The notes: generated from the letters alone by a model not told the origin. DNA of 64,000 nt from Nevskiaceae bacterium (GCA_004298465.1 SCRT01000017.1:25581-89580); one strand, 5' to 3'. Counted from the first letter of the stretch, positions 45,316 to 54,870 are shown. Numbers and translations are program-made.

Positions 45316-46128
45316 ATGAAATTCCCATCCACGGTTGTTGCCGCCACTCTGCTGCTCGGCGCTGCCCTCGGGGCACCCGCCGCAACGCCCACGCCGAACA
45401 TCGTCGTGCACGAAAACGTGCAGATCCAACACTTCTACGGTTACGCCTACGACCTGGAAAACGGCAAATACCGCTACACGGAGGTTCACGAACGCCAGGT
45501 CGGAAGCGACGGGATGCTGGGTGAGAGCACCCACTATTACGCGCCGGACGGCACACTTATCGCGACCCGGATGGTGGATTTCTCTGGCGATCCGTTCCTG
45601 CCCCGGTTCCGCCTGGACCAGCTGGACACGCCGCGCTCGGTCGGTATCACCAAGCTCACGCCGCAACACATCGACGCCTTCCGGCAAAGCCCGAAGGACA
45701 AGACGCCGGAACGCCAGACGCTGCAGCACACAGCCGGGGCGGTGGCACTGGCCGGGCTCGACAACTTCATCCGCGCGCACTTCGCTGAACTCCAGAACGG
45801 CAAGCCGGTATCCGTTCCGCTGTTCTCCGCCGAAACGTTCGACACCCGCACCGCCACCATCAGCCGCCTCAAGAACGGAGTGCTCGACCACCACGCCACG
45901 GTGCGCTTCAAGGTCGTATCGAGTTCATGGCTGCGGCTGGTCAAGGGCCAGCCGATCCTGCTCAGCTACGACGCCGCAAGCCAGCGCCTGGTCGAATACC
46001 GCGGCATGTCGGAACTGGATGCGCCGCACACACACAAGCCTTACACGGTCCGGGTTTCATACGCCCGCACACCACCGGCCGATGCCCCGGCAAAACTGCC
46101 GCCGCTCGAGGCTGCCGACGCTCCGTGA
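45316..46128 (+). CDS. Exported protein of unknown function
   Basis: A 270-aa protein with a clear signal peptide (MKFPSTVVAATLLLGAALGAPAAT). The mature part is beta-strand rich with YRYTEVHERQVG, a middle helix part and a final strand YTVRVSYA; there is no cysteine or membrane segment. I do not recognise a family with confidence; the layout of alternating charged strands resembles DUF-type periplasmic proteins with a lipocalin-like or beta-barrel core. Divergent from the lipoprotein pair. Confidence 0.6.
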   Translation: MKFPSTVVAATLLLGAALGAPAATPTPNIVVHENVQIQHFYGYAYDLENGKYRYTEVHERQVGSDGMLGESTHYYAPDGTLIATRMVDFSGDPFLPRFRLDQLDTPRSVGITKLTPQHIDAFRQSPKDKTPERQTLQHTAGAVALAGLDNFIRAHFAELQNGKPVSVPLFSAETFDTRTATISRLKNGVLDHHATVRFKVVSSSWLRLVKGQPILLSYDAASQRLVEYRGMSELDAPHTHKPYTVRVSYARTPPADAPAKLPPLEAADAP

Positions 46129-46200
46129 TTCCATCTTGCGGGCGCCCTGTGTCGCGCGGATACTGGCGCGCCGGCATCTGCCGGCGCCTGTCGCCCCTAT

Positions 46201-46593
46201 ATGGCAAAACCGAATCCGTGTCTGCAATGCGGCGCCTGCTGCGCCTACTTCCGGGCATCTTTCTACTGGGCTGAAGGCGCCGACGCCACGCCCGGTGGAG
46301 TGCCCGTCGAACTTACGTCGAAACTCACTCCGTTCCTGCGCGTGATGCGCGGCACCGACCAGCCGCATCCACGCTGCGTGGCGCTGCTGGGCGACATCGG
46401 CAAGTCCGTGCGCTGCACGATTCACCCGCAGCGCTCCAGCGTGTGCCGGGATTTCGTTCCCTCATGGGAAGATGGCGAGCCCAACCCGCGCTGCGACAAG
46501 GCCCGCGCCCGCTGGGGGTTGGCGCCCCTGACGCTGGAGGATTGGGCCGATCCGGACGCCCCGACAACCCCGAAATTTCCGCGCGCCGCCTGA
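46201..46593 (+). CDS. YkgJ-family Cys-cluster protein
   Basis: A 130-aa small protein with the CxxCGACC motif (CLQCGACC, residues 7-14) at the start, then TIHPQRSSVCRDF near 80 and a C-terminal PRCDKAR. These Cys residues are thought to bind Zn or an Fe-S cluster. The family is widespread and uncharacterised. No ribosome site is evident at the ATG. Follows the unknown exported protein by 72 bases. Confidence 0.85.
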   Translation: MAKPNPCLQCGACCAYFRASFYWAEGADATPGGVPVELTSKLTPFLRVMRGTDQPHPRCVALLGDIGKSVRCTIHPQRSSVCRDFVPSWEDGEPNPRCDKARARWGLAPLTLEDWADPDAPTTPKFPRAA

Positions 46594-46687
46594 AACGCGC
46601 TGCCACACGACCGCTGGCGGGCTATGATCGCGGGTGCCCGGCGTGTGCCGAGAGCACTCACACTTGAAGGCCTTTCCTGGAGGAAAC

Positions 46688-47122
46688 ATGAGCAACGACA
46701 AGACCTATCACGGCAGCTGCTTCTGCGGCGCCGTCCGCTTCACGGTGACCGGCGAACCGGTCGCCATGGGCTATTGTCACTGCAACGACTGCCGGCACTG
46801 GTCGGCAAGCCCAGTCAACGGTTTCACGCTGTGGCCGAAGGACGCGCTAAAAGTCACGCAGGGCGAAGAACTCATCGGCACTTACCACAAAACCGACAAC
46901 AGCCACCGCAAGTGGTGCACGAAGTGCGGCGGCCACCTGTTCAACGCCCATCCCACCATGGGGCTCGTGGATGTCTTTTCCTCCGTCACACCCGACTTCC
47001 CCCACAAGCCGGCCGTGCACGTCTACTACGGCGAAACCGTCCTGCACGTGAAGGACGGACTGCCGAAGATGAAAGACCTGCCGGCGGAATTCGGCGGTTC
47101 CGGCGCCACGCTGCCGGAGTGA
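46688..47122 (+). CDS. GFA-family zinc protein (CENP-V/GFA domain)
   Basis: A 144-aa GFA-domain protein. Zinc-binding residues are HGSCFCGAVRF (Cys11, Cys13), CHCNDCRHWS (Cys30, Cys32, Cys35) and KWCTKCGGHLF (Cys77, Cys80). The family is named after glutathione-dependent formaldehyde-activating enzyme but most members are uncharacterised. A strong GGAGGAAAC site precedes the ATG. Alone on its strand between two minus-strand genes. Confidence 0.9.
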   Translation: MSNDKTYHGSCFCGAVRFTVTGEPVAMGYCHCNDCRHWSASPVNGFTLWPKDALKVTQGEELIGTYHKTDNSHRKWCTKCGGHLFNAHPTMGLVDVFSSVTPDFPHKPAVHVYYGETVLHVKDGLPKMKDLPAEFGGSGATLPE

Positions 47123-47164
47123 GCTACGCGCGGGGCACGGCCTGAACCCGTGCCCCGCGTGCGT

Positions 47165-47329
47165 TCAGAACGTCGAGGCACACATCGCGCCGCTGGGCGC
47201 CAGGCCCGACCCAAGGGCGACAACTGGTGGTTCCATGCGCAGGTTGACTGGCGCGCTGTGCGACCAGTCCCAGGTGAAAAACGCAGCGACGAGGATCCAG
47301 AACACCGTGGCCGTCACGCGTGAATTCAT
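47165..47329 (-). CDS. 54-aa small membrane protein behind the TsuA-like gene
   Basis: A short frame beginning MNSRVTATVFWILVAAFFTW, with one hydrophobic helix (about residues 6-20), then DWSHSAPVNLRMEPPVVALG and a Gly/Ser-rich end with a single Cys. GGGAG lies six bases upstream of the ATG. It starts 12 bases after the transporter stop on the same strand, so it is likely in its operon. The coding status is inferred from ribosome site, spacing and membrane character; no homologue is known to me. Confidence 0.55.
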   Translation of the reverse strand: MNSRVTATVFWILVAAFFTWDWSHSAPVNLRMEPPVVALGSGLAPSGAMCASTF

Positions 47330-47341
47330 GTGTGTCTCCCG

Positions 47342-48424
47342 TCAGAGCTCGAAATGGCGGCGCACGCGCAGCCCGAGGATGGACCCCATGAATGCCATTC
47401 CGACCCAGATCCAGCCGTGCAGACTGCCAGTCGAGATACCGCTGACCATCGCACCAATGTTGCAGCCGAAAGCCAGCCGCGAGCTGTAACCCAGCAACAG
47501 CCCAGCCACCGCCACCACCGCCCACTGCTTCGCCGTCATGGACCGGTGCCCGGAACTCGACTTGCCAAGCCCGATCCACAAGGCACCGGCCAAAATCCCG
47601 ATGTTGGTGATGGATGTGACGTCCAGGAACACCGACTGCGCCAACGTCGTGGTATTCACCGGCTGGCTCCAGAACGCATTGGCGGCGGGGTCAAACAGCC
47701 CCAGACCCACAGCAGCTTTTGCTGCCCACAGACCATAACCGTAGACAATGCCCCACGGCTGGCCAGCAATGATAAGGTTCAGTGCCGCCAGCACGGCGAG
47801 GATCACGGCGCCGATCAGCAGCTTGCGATCCCACAGCTTCGCCTTCAACCCGCCACACCAGCGCACGGCCACGACGCCCACCAGCACCAACCCGGCCAGC
47901 GTGATAGCAAGCGCAACCGGCGCACCGAAGTGGTTGACGAGCCCGTAGGGCTTCAACGCCCCGAGCTTGAGCCAGTCTTCCAGCGACGCGGAGCCGAGAA
48001 AACTGCCGATCGCAAACAGCGGAAACACCGCCATGTTGAGCTCGAAGCCCATGCCGGCCTTGTAGAGCGTGCCGGAACCACAGCCATCCGCCACCTGCAT
48101 GCAGGCGCCGAACACGAACGCGCCGACGAGCAGGCTGATGCTGGGCGGGCCCAAGGCCGCACCCAGCGTCGTCGGGTTCGCGGCCAGCAGCGGCATGCAG
48201 ATGGCCGCCAGCACGCCGAGCAGCACGAGCTGCGCCATGACGCCGGACGGATCGCGGTTCCACGTCAACCTGCGCCACGCCGTCGTGAAACCGAACCGTG
48301 CACCGGCCAACACCAGCCCAAAGCCGATGCCGACCACGAACAGCAACGCCTGGCGTATGGCCACCGACCACGCCAGAAAAAACACGAATGCGACCATTGC
48401 GGCCGCCAACGGAAGACGTCTCAC
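47342..48424 (-). CDS. YeeE/YedE family transporter (TsuA-like thiosulfate permease)
   Basis: A 360-aa membrane protein with about ten helices. Three cysteine motifs known to guide thiosulfate in TsuA-type carriers can be seen: CMQVADGCGSGTLY near residue 108 and FGCNIGAMVSGISTGSLHGW near 322, next to GFG/GAR glycine motifs. It likely imports thiosulfate or another small sulfur species. Downstream of a periplasmic rhodanese on the same strand, a common pairing. Substrate inferred from family. Confidence 0.87.
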   Translation of the reverse strand: MRRLPLAAAMVAFVFFLAWSVAIRQALLFVVGIGFGLVLAGARFGFTTAWRRLTWNRDPSGVMAQLVLLGVLAAICMPLLAANPTTLGAALGPPSISLLVGAFVFGACMQVADGCGSGTLYKAGMGFELNMAVFPLFAIGSFLGSASLEDWLKLGALKPYGLVNHFGAPVALAITLAGLVLVGVVAVRWCGGLKAKLWDRKLLIGAVILAVLAALNLIIAGQPWGIVYGYGLWAAKAAVGLGLFDPAANAFWSQPVNTTTLAQSVFLDVTSITNIGILAGALWIGLGKSSSGHRSMTAKQWAVVAVAGLLLGYSSRLAFGCNIGAMVSGISTGSLHGWIWVGMAFMGSILGLRVRRHFEL

Positions 48425-48460
48425 ACCCTGCCCCTTGTTGCCTGCAGCCCGGCCGTCCGG

Positions 48461-49414
48461 CTAGCCGAACACGGCCTTGAGCTTGTGCAGGATCTGCTGG
48501 CCACGACTCGGCACATCCTGCATCGGCAACGCCGGATCGCGGGCCCATTCCACGAGAGACTCAGGATACAGGCGAACGTTCTTCTGCCCCAGCAGCTCGG
48601 ACAGTGCGAACCAGTCCGCTGCGGCCAGATGCCCGGTATTGCAGAACGTCACGGTCTCTTCGGCTGCCGTGGCGGCCGGCCCCGCAGCCACAATCGTACG
48701 TGCCTGCTCGACCGATACAAACGCACCCGTACCCGGCTTGAACCATTTTGTATACGGAACGTCCACTGCCCCGGCAATGGTGCCCGCCACCGCCACATCC
48801 GGAACCTTCGCTGCGCCCCGGTAGAATGCCGGCGGACGCGCATCGACGAGCCGCGCCTGGCCGTTGCCCGGGCTGGCCAGCACCCCGGACAGGACCTGTT
48901 CCGTCGTCGCCACGATCGACGTATCCGGCCGTGCAATAAACGCCGATGGCTCGATGCGTGCGGGCTCCAGCGACAACGGGAGGTCCGCGGCCTTCCACGC
49001 CACCATGCCGCCGTTCAGGATCGACAACTGTGTCAACCCAAGGTATTTCAGGGTCCAGTAGACGCGCGCAGCACCCGCGGTATCCAGGCCATCCGTCCCC
49101 CACGAGACGATGACGGCCTGCGTCCCGGCATCGACACCCAGCCGGCGCACCAGCCCAACCAGCGCATCCTGGGGCGGCAGGGTACCGGGATCGCGTGCTG
49201 GCCCCCGCCACTCCGCGTACGGCGCGGATACCGAACCCGCGATGTGCCCACCTTCGTAATCCCGCGGCGAGCGGATGTCGATCACACGCACTTCGGGCTG
49301 TTCCTGCAGGACGGCAAGTTCTGCCGGGGAAATCAGCGGCTGTGCAGCAGCGGCAGGCAGCATCACCCCTACGGCCAGCAAGCCCGCACAGAAGTGAGTC
49401 CACAAAGCGTTCAT
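48461..49414 (-). CDS. Periplasmic two-domain sulfurtransferase (rhodanese)
   Basis: A 317-aa exported thiosulfate sulfurtransferase-like protein. After a signal peptide (about residues 1-24) there are two rhodanese domains; the first (VRVIDIRSPRDYEGGHIAGS) lacks a catalytic Cys (its loop reads VSWGTDG), the second carries VTFCNTGHLAAADWF with the nucleophilic Cys. The TGHLA loop differs from the CRKGVT loop of cyanide-type enzymes. It starts 37 bases upstream of the TsuA-like gene. It may hand sulfane sulfur to or from the transporter. Confidence 0.88.
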   Translation of the reverse strand: MNALWTHFCAGLLAVGVMLPAAAAQPLISPAELAVLQEQPEVRVIDIRSPRDYEGGHIAGSVSAPYAEWRGPARDPGTLPPQDALVGLVRRLGVDAGTQAVIVSWGTDGLDTAGAARVYWTLKYLGLTQLSILNGGMVAWKAADLPLSLEPARIEPSAFIARPDTSIVATTEQVLSGVLASPGNGQARLVDARPPAFYRGAAKVPDVAVAGTIAGAVDVPYTKWFKPGTGAFVSVEQARTIVAAGPAATAAEETVTFCNTGHLAAADWFALSELLGQKNVRLYPESLVEWARDPALPMQDVPSRGQQILHKLKAVFG

Positions 49415-49465
49415 GACAGCGCCGATGAAGTATGCGGGGCGCATTCTCGCATCCGCTGCGAGTAT

Positions 49466-49493
49466 TTCAAGACATAAATCTATAACTCTTGAA
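49466..49493. promoter_or_regulatory. AT-rich inverted repeat upstream of the rhodanese-TsuA genes
   Basis: TTCAAGA (49466-49472) and TCTTGAA (49487-49493) form perfect 7-bp arms around a 14-base AT-rich spacer in the 162-bp gap between the acyl-CoA synthetase end and the rhodanese start. It is an AT island in GC-rich surroundings and a candidate regulator site for the thiosulfate module. Confidence 0.45.
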
Positions 49494-49576
49494 CATAACT
49501 CGACGGAACCGGTCGCAATGCTGCGCGGATCACCCGCAGGCGCAAAGGCTGCCCTGGCAGCGCCTGCGGGACGGTT

Positions 49577-51244
49577 TCACACTTCCCAGGACAAGTCGCC
49601 GCGGATATTGATCTCCTTCTGCAGCAACGCCTGGTAGTGCTTCTCGACCACGGCGCGCTTCACCTTCATGGTCGGCGTGACGAGCCCGTTGTCGATCGTC
49701 CACTCATCTTTCACGACCACGATCTTGGCGATGCGTTCGTGCGGCTCGAGCGTCGCGTTGACGGCCTGCATCTGCGTCGTCAGACGCTTGCCTACTTCGT
49801 CGCGCGCGGCACTGCGCCCTTCCTCGCTGAGCGTGACGAGCATGATCGGCTGCGTCAGGCCGTTGCCGACGAAGCACAACTGTTCAATGTCGGTGCACGC
49901 CGCCAGCGCGCCTTCGATCGGCGCCGGCGCCACGTACTTGCCTTTCGCGGTCTTGAAGATTTCCTTGACACGGCCGGTGATCCACAGGAAACCGTCGCTG
50001 TCGATGTGGCCGACGTCGCCGGTCTTGAGCCAACCATCCTGCGTGAACAGCGCAGCGGTCTTTTCCGGGTCCTTGAAGTAGCCTGGCGTGATCGCGTCGT
50101 GGCGATTGAGGATCTCGCCGTCACCCGTACCATCGCCGTCGATGCGCACCAGCGAGTCGATGTATGGCCGGCCGACGCTGCCCGGCTTGTTCGCGCCCGG
50201 CAGGTTGACGCTGCAATAGATCGCGTTTTCCGTCATGCCGTAACCCTGATAGATCTCCAGGCCGATGCGGCGGTACCACTCCAGCGTCGCCGTCGGCAGC
50301 GCCGCGGCACCCGACACGCGGAACCAGCAGCGGTCCATGCCCAGCGCCTTCTTCAGCTTGCGTTTCACCAGCGCGGAAATAAACGGAATATGCAGCAGGC
50401 GGTTCAACTTCTCCTGTGGCAATTGCTTGAGCACTTGTCCCTGCACGCGCGTCCACACCAACGGCACGCCGAAGAAGCGTGTGGGGCGCACGTAGCGCAA
50501 GGTTTCGCCCAGCACGTCGAGCGATTCGAGGAAATACACCTGGGCGCCGAGGTAGAGGCTGCCGAGCTCGATGGCCCCGCGCTCGAAGGCATGCGCCAGC
50601 GGCAGATAGGACAGGAACACTTCCTCGCCGCGCGCCGGCATGTCACGCAACAGGCCGTTCGTGGAGAACTCGAGGTTCTTCGCGGAAATCATCACGCCTT
50701 TCGGATTGCCGGTGGTGCCGGAGGTGTAGATCAGGCTCCAGAGGTCATCCGGGCCGCGCTCCACTACTTCCTTGATCGGTTCGTGGCTGGCGACAAGTTC
50801 GTCCCACTGGTACTGGCATTTGTCCTGCGGCACGCCCGGATACGGCAGACCGATGAGCAGGACATCCTTCGGCACGGCGCGCAGGAAGCTTTCCACGTCC
50901 GGCATCGGCCCCAGCACGATGGCTTTCGCCTCGCTGTGCTCGAGGATGAAGCGGATGTGCTCTTCCGCCTGCTTCGGGTACAGGCCGACGCCGACGAGGC
51001 CGGCCAGCCCACAGGCGAAATCCGCCATGAACCAGTGCGCGGTATTCACGCCTGAAATCGCCACCCGGCTGCCGGCCGGCAGCCCCAGTGCCTGCAGTGC
51101 CGTGGCCATCCGCCGCGCCGTGTCCGCCACCTGGCCCCAGGTATAGGTGCGCCAGTGGCCTCCGACCGGCTGGTGGAGGAACGGCTGGTTGGCGTTGACT
51201 CGACCGCGTTCGAGAAGCTTTTCTGCCGGATTCGAGATGCTCAT
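49577..51244 (-). CDS. Long-chain acyl-CoA synthetase (AMP-binding)
   Basis: A 555-aa adenylating enzyme that activates fatty acids with CoA. Motifs: YTSGTTGNPKGVM near residue 180, the GYGMTENAIYCSVN loop near 330, TGDVGHIDSDGFLWITGRVKEIFKTAKGKYVAP near 430, and a C-terminal lid with VDNGLVTPTMKVKR-like ending (catalytic Lys in the MKVKRA part). A strong AAGGGGG lies before the ATG. Belongs to the same fatty-acid region as the fad genes but is separated by the beta-propeller gene on the other strand. Closest in look to long-chain FadD15-type enzymes. Confidence 0.92.
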   Translation of the reverse strand: MSISNPAEKLLERGRVNANQPFLHQPVGGHWRTYTWGQVADTARRMATALQALGLPAGSRVAISGVNTAHWFMADFACGLAGLVGVGLYPKQAEEHIRFILEHSEAKAIVLGPMPDVESFLRAVPKDVLLIGLPYPGVPQDKCQYQWDELVASHEPIKEVVERGPDDLWSLIYTSGTTGNPKGVMISAKNLEFSTNGLLRDMPARGEEVFLSYLPLAHAFERGAIELGSLYLGAQVYFLESLDVLGETLRYVRPTRFFGVPLVWTRVQGQVLKQLPQEKLNRLLHIPFISALVKRKLKKALGMDRCWFRVSGAAALPTATLEWYRRIGLEIYQGYGMTENAIYCSVNLPGANKPGSVGRPYIDSLVRIDGDGTGDGEILNRHDAITPGYFKDPEKTAALFTQDGWLKTGDVGHIDSDGFLWITGRVKEIFKTAKGKYVAPAPIEGALAACTDIEQLCFVGNGLTQPIMLVTLSEEGRSAARDEVGKRLTTQMQAVNATLEPHERIAKIVVVKDEWTIDNGLVTPTMKVKRAVVEKHYQALLQKEINIRGDLSWEV

Positions 51245-51393
51245 GCGACGACCCCCTTCAAGCGTTGCCTGCCCGGCGCCCGGCGCCAGGACCCTGTGAA
51301 TATGGAACGGATGCACAGAAGCGTGCTTCTGGCATCAGAGCGGTGAATCTGCAATGCTGCGATTCTAATCACAACCGATGCTCCAACCGCGCG

Positions 51394-52521
51394 ATGCCCG
51401 CCTGGATGAGGAAAATCCATGTCCATGCGGCATTGGCCGCTGCGGCGCTGGCGATTGTCGGCGCAGCGCTGTATTTCACGCTGCCCGGCAACACGCACGC
51501 CTGGCATCCGGACGCGGTTGTGGAAACCGCCCCGGCGCTCGTGCATGCCCACGCCCTGGACCGCGCCGGGCGCTTCGCCCAGGATGTGGACCGCGCCCCC
51601 GTGGCACTGGCCGTGGAACCCGCCGGCAGCCTCTATGCCGGCACGGTGGTCGCCGCCTACGCCGGTGGGAACATCGTGCGGGTTTCCACGGATGGCTTGT
51701 ATGCGGTTTCGCTCGGCAACATCCATGGCCGCCCACGGGACGTCGCCGTAACCAGCGCCGGCGACGTCTACATCACCGACGCCGAACAGGGCCTGATTGC
51801 CTCCACGCGGCCGGCAGGTTTTGCCCGCATCAAGAAGATCAGCGACGTTGCCGGCGTGGCGGTTTCGCCCGACGGCGGCCCAGTCTACCTGACGCGCGTG
51901 TCGGGCAATTTCTCGTGGAACGATCCCGGCATGCTGCGCTTCGCCCACGACACCAGTGGCAGTCTGCTGCGCTACGACCCGCACAACGGCCACATAGAGA
52001 CCGTGGCAAGCGATTTCGCGGCCCCCCACGGTGTGGCGCTCGGGCCGGGCGGTGACTATGCGCTGGTGGTGGAGACCAACACTTACCGCATTCTGCGTGT
52101 GTGGCTGAAAGGTCCGAGGACCGGGCAACGCGAAGTGTTCGCCGACGGGTTGCCGGGCTTCGCCACCCACATCACATTCAACGGCATCGACCGCTTTTGG
52201 GTCAGCGTGCCAACTGCCCGCATGCCGGAGATCGACGCGCTCGCCACCCACAGCGCCTACCGCCGCGTCCTGCTGCGGCTGCCGAACAGCTTCCGGCCAC
52301 ACTTCAGGCTCCGCCCGCAGGGCCTGGTGCTCGCGTTCGACCTGGACGGGCAGCGCATCGCGGAGCTGCAAGGCTCCGGCGCATCGCCCTACGCGCCGGT
52401 CAACGCAGCTGCGGAGTCGGGCAACTGGCTGTGGCTGGCCAGCGACCGCAGCAGCGCGCTGGCGCGCATCGCCCTGGTCACGGTCCTCCCCGCACAGACC
52501 GGAGCCCCGCCGGCGCACTGA
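51394..52521 (+). CDS. Strictosidine synthase/SMP-30-like beta-propeller protein
   Basis: A 375-aa protein with one N-terminal membrane segment (about residues 10-33). The propeller shows repeats with PVALAVEPAGSLYAGT, GNIVRVSTDG, GDVYITDAEQG, then the strictosidine-synthase-like signatures GSLLRYDPHNG, PHGVALGPGGDYALVVET and FADGLPGFATHITFNGIDRFWV. Family members act as lactonases or hydrolases of drug- or lipid-like esters; the catalytic residues were not established. It is divergent from the acyl-CoA synthetase by about 150 bases. Confidence 0.82.
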   Translation: MPAWMRKIHVHAALAAAALAIVGAALYFTLPGNTHAWHPDAVVETAPALVHAHALDRAGRFAQDVDRAPVALAVEPAGSLYAGTVVAAYAGGNIVRVSTDGLYAVSLGNIHGRPRDVAVTSAGDVYITDAEQGLIASTRPAGFARIKKISDVAGVAVSPDGGPVYLTRVSGNFSWNDPGMLRFAHDTSGSLLRYDPHNGHIETVASDFAAPHGVALGPGGDYALVVETNTYRILRVWLKGPRTGQREVFADGLPGFATHITFNGIDRFWVSVPTARMPEIDALATHSAYRRVLLRLPNSFRPHFRLRPQGLVLAFDLDGQRIAELQGSGASPYAPVNAAAESGNWLWLASDRSSALARIALVTVLPAQTGAPPAH

Positions 52522-52572
52522 CGCCCACGCCGTGACTGATGCCCGCAGCACGATCAAACGGACGGAGCCGGC

Positions 52573-54870
52573 TCAAGCGTGGGCGGCAAGCCGCCGGGGG
52601 CCGCGTTTCTGCCGTGCGGAAGTCGGCGCTTCCGCTCCCGCCGCTGCGACGCCCGCCGCTGCGACGAAATACTGCTCCGGCGTGAATTCATCCACTTCCA
52701 CCGCCGCCAGCCGCGCCGCATACGCCGCTTCCACCTGTGCGGCATCCTGCGCGCTGATGACGCCAGCGGCGAGCGCCTGCGCGGTAAGCGTCTCGGGAAT
52801 CCCGCGCGGCAGCTTGCGCTGATGCTGGGCGCGCTGGATGCGCGCCACGGCAACCTGGGCGAGGCAGACCTGGCGGAACGCCTTGAGCAGGCGGTCCGCG
52901 CCCTGGCCGTCTTCCGCCACGAACACGTCCTGCGTCAGGCGTTCGTAGCTGTCCGTCAGGCCCTGGATGGTGCGTGCGGCGGCTTGCCCCACGTCATCAC
53001 GCGGCAGGCTGCCCACCGGGTTCAGGCGCAGCAGCAGGCGGCCCGCGGTCTTCAGCCACAGCCCAAGCACGCCGCCGAAGTTCGCGTAGATGCCGTCGAA
53101 GGCATCCTGGATCTGCGCCAGCGCGTATTCGACGGCATAGCGGACGAGCGGCAGGTCGGCGTGCTGGCGCCCTTCCGCCTCGTAACGGCGCAGCGCGCCG
53201 GTGGCGAGGATCGACCATGCCAGCACGTCGGCATAGCGACCGGTGAGCTTGCCGCGCACCTTGAGCTTGCCGCCGATGGTGAACATGGCGAGATCGGTGA
53301 GCACGGCGAAGCGCGTCGCCACCCACGCGAGGCGGCGGAAATACTTGGCCGTCGGCCCGGAAACCGGCGTACCAGCGCTCCAGCCGCGCGTCAGGTAACG
53401 GACCGCGGAACGGCCGCAGTTGAGCGCGAAATGACCGATCCAGCCCAGCAGATTCTTCTTGAACGCAGCGACGTCGTTGGCCTCGACGGCATTGACAACG
53501 TTCAGCGCGTAAGGGTGACAGCGCGTTGCGCCCTGGCCGAAGATCATCAGCGTGCGCGTGAGGATGTTCGCGCCTTCGACGGTCACGCCTACCGGTGCGG
53601 ACTGGTAGGCATAACCGAGGATGTTGTTCGGCCCCTGCATGACGCCGGTACCGGCGAACACATCCATGCTGTCAATCAGGATCTGCTGGCCGAGCGTCGT
53701 GCTATAGGCCTTCATCACCGCCGACACAACCGGCGGCTGCTGGCCAGCGTCAATTGCCGAACAACCGAACACCCGCGCCCCATCCAGCATGTAGACGAGC
53801 GCCGCGGTCTTGCCGACCTTGTCCTCCACGCCCTCCATGTAGCCGATGGGGATGCCGAACTGCTGGCGCACCAGCGAATAGGGGCCGACGACTTTCGCCG
53901 CCAGCTTGGCCGCGCCGATGGCGCCGGCCGGCAGGCTGATCATGCGGCCGCCAGCGAGCTGTTCCATGAGCATGCGCCAGCCCTGGCCCGCCATCTTCGC
54001 GCCGCCGACGATGTTGTCCACCGGCACCACAACATCCTCGCCGACGAGCGGGCCGTTGTAGAACGGATCGCCGATCGGCTGGTGGTGGTGACCCTGCGTG
54101 AAGCCTGGCGTACCACGGTGCACGAGCACGCAGGTGATGCCGTAGTCACCGCTTTCGGGTGCGCCCTCAGGGCCCAGCAGGTGTTCCGGGTCGTGCAGCG
54201 TGCAGGCGATGGTGGCAAGGTCGGCAACCGGCGCGAGCGTGATGAAGCGCTTGCGGAAATTCAGGCGAATCTTGACCTCGTCGCCGTCCTTGAACACGTC
54301 ACCGCGGGCCTGGATACCCGCCGCGTCGGAGCCGGCAGTCGGTTCCGTCAGGCCGAAACACGGCACGTATTCACCGGCCGCTAGCTTGGGCAAATAGGCC
54401 TTCTTCTGTTCATCCGTACCGTAGTGCGTGATGAGCTCGGCGGCGCCCAGCGAGTTGCCGATGACGACGAAGGTGCCGGCGGTCGCGTTGACGACGCCGA
54501 GCTTCGCCATGATGGTGCTGATGGCGAGCCTGGAAAACTGCTTGCCGCCGTATTCCTTCGCGATCTGGAAGCCCATCATGCCGCTGGATTTGATGAACGC
54601 CAGCACTTCATCCGGCAGCGCGTGCGTGCGACGGATCTCATAGACGTCCAGCATGCGGCACAATGCTTCCACCGGTCCGTCGATGAACGCCCGTTCCTCG
54701 TCCGACAGCCGGTTGTAGTTTTCCGCAAGGATCTTCTTGAAATCCGGGTTGCCGGAGAAGATCTCGCCGTCGATCCACACCGTGCCGGCTTCCAGCGCCT
54801 GGCGCTCGGTGTCGGAAATCTTCGGCAGGATGTGGTTCGCCTGCATCCACTTCATCAGACTTGAAAACAT
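52573..54870 (-). CDS. fadE: Acyl-CoA dehydrogenase FadE
   Basis: A 765-aa FAD enzyme for the first beta-oxidation step. It has the unusual large FadE build: an acyl-CoA dehydrogenase core (CFGLTEPTAGSDAAG near residue 170, PIGYMEGVEDKVG near 345) and the long C-terminal DUF1974-type domain (AEDGQGADRLLKAF). A GGAGAAAAGCC site precedes the ATG. E. coli FadE is 814 aa. Last gene of the fad group. Confidence 0.94.
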   Translation of the reverse strand: MFSSLMKWMQANHILPKISDTERQALEAGTVWIDGEIFSGNPDFKKILAENYNRLSDEERAFIDGPVEALCRMLDVYEIRRTHALPDEVLAFIKSSGMMGFQIAKEYGGKQFSRLAISTIMAKLGVVNATAGTFVVIGNSLGAAELITHYGTDEQKKAYLPKLAAGEYVPCFGLTEPTAGSDAAGIQARGDVFKDGDEVKIRLNFRKRFITLAPVADLATIACTLHDPEHLLGPEGAPESGDYGITCVLVHRGTPGFTQGHHHQPIGDPFYNGPLVGEDVVVPVDNIVGGAKMAGQGWRMLMEQLAGGRMISLPAGAIGAAKLAAKVVGPYSLVRQQFGIPIGYMEGVEDKVGKTAALVYMLDGARVFGCSAIDAGQQPPVVSAVMKAYSTTLGQQILIDSMDVFAGTGVMQGPNNILGYAYQSAPVGVTVEGANILTRTLMIFGQGATRCHPYALNVVNAVEANDVAAFKKNLLGWIGHFALNCGRSAVRYLTRGWSAGTPVSGPTAKYFRRLAWVATRFAVLTDLAMFTIGGKLKVRGKLTGRYADVLAWSILATGALRRYEAEGRQHADLPLVRYAVEYALAQIQDAFDGIYANFGGVLGLWLKTAGRLLLRLNPVGSLPRDDVGQAAARTIQGLTDSYERLTQDVFVAEDGQGADRLLKAFRQVCLAQVAVARIQRAQHQRKLPRGIPETLTAQALAAGVISAQDAAQVEAAYAARLAAVEVDEFTPEQYFVAAAGVAAAGAEAPTSARQKRGPRRLAAHA

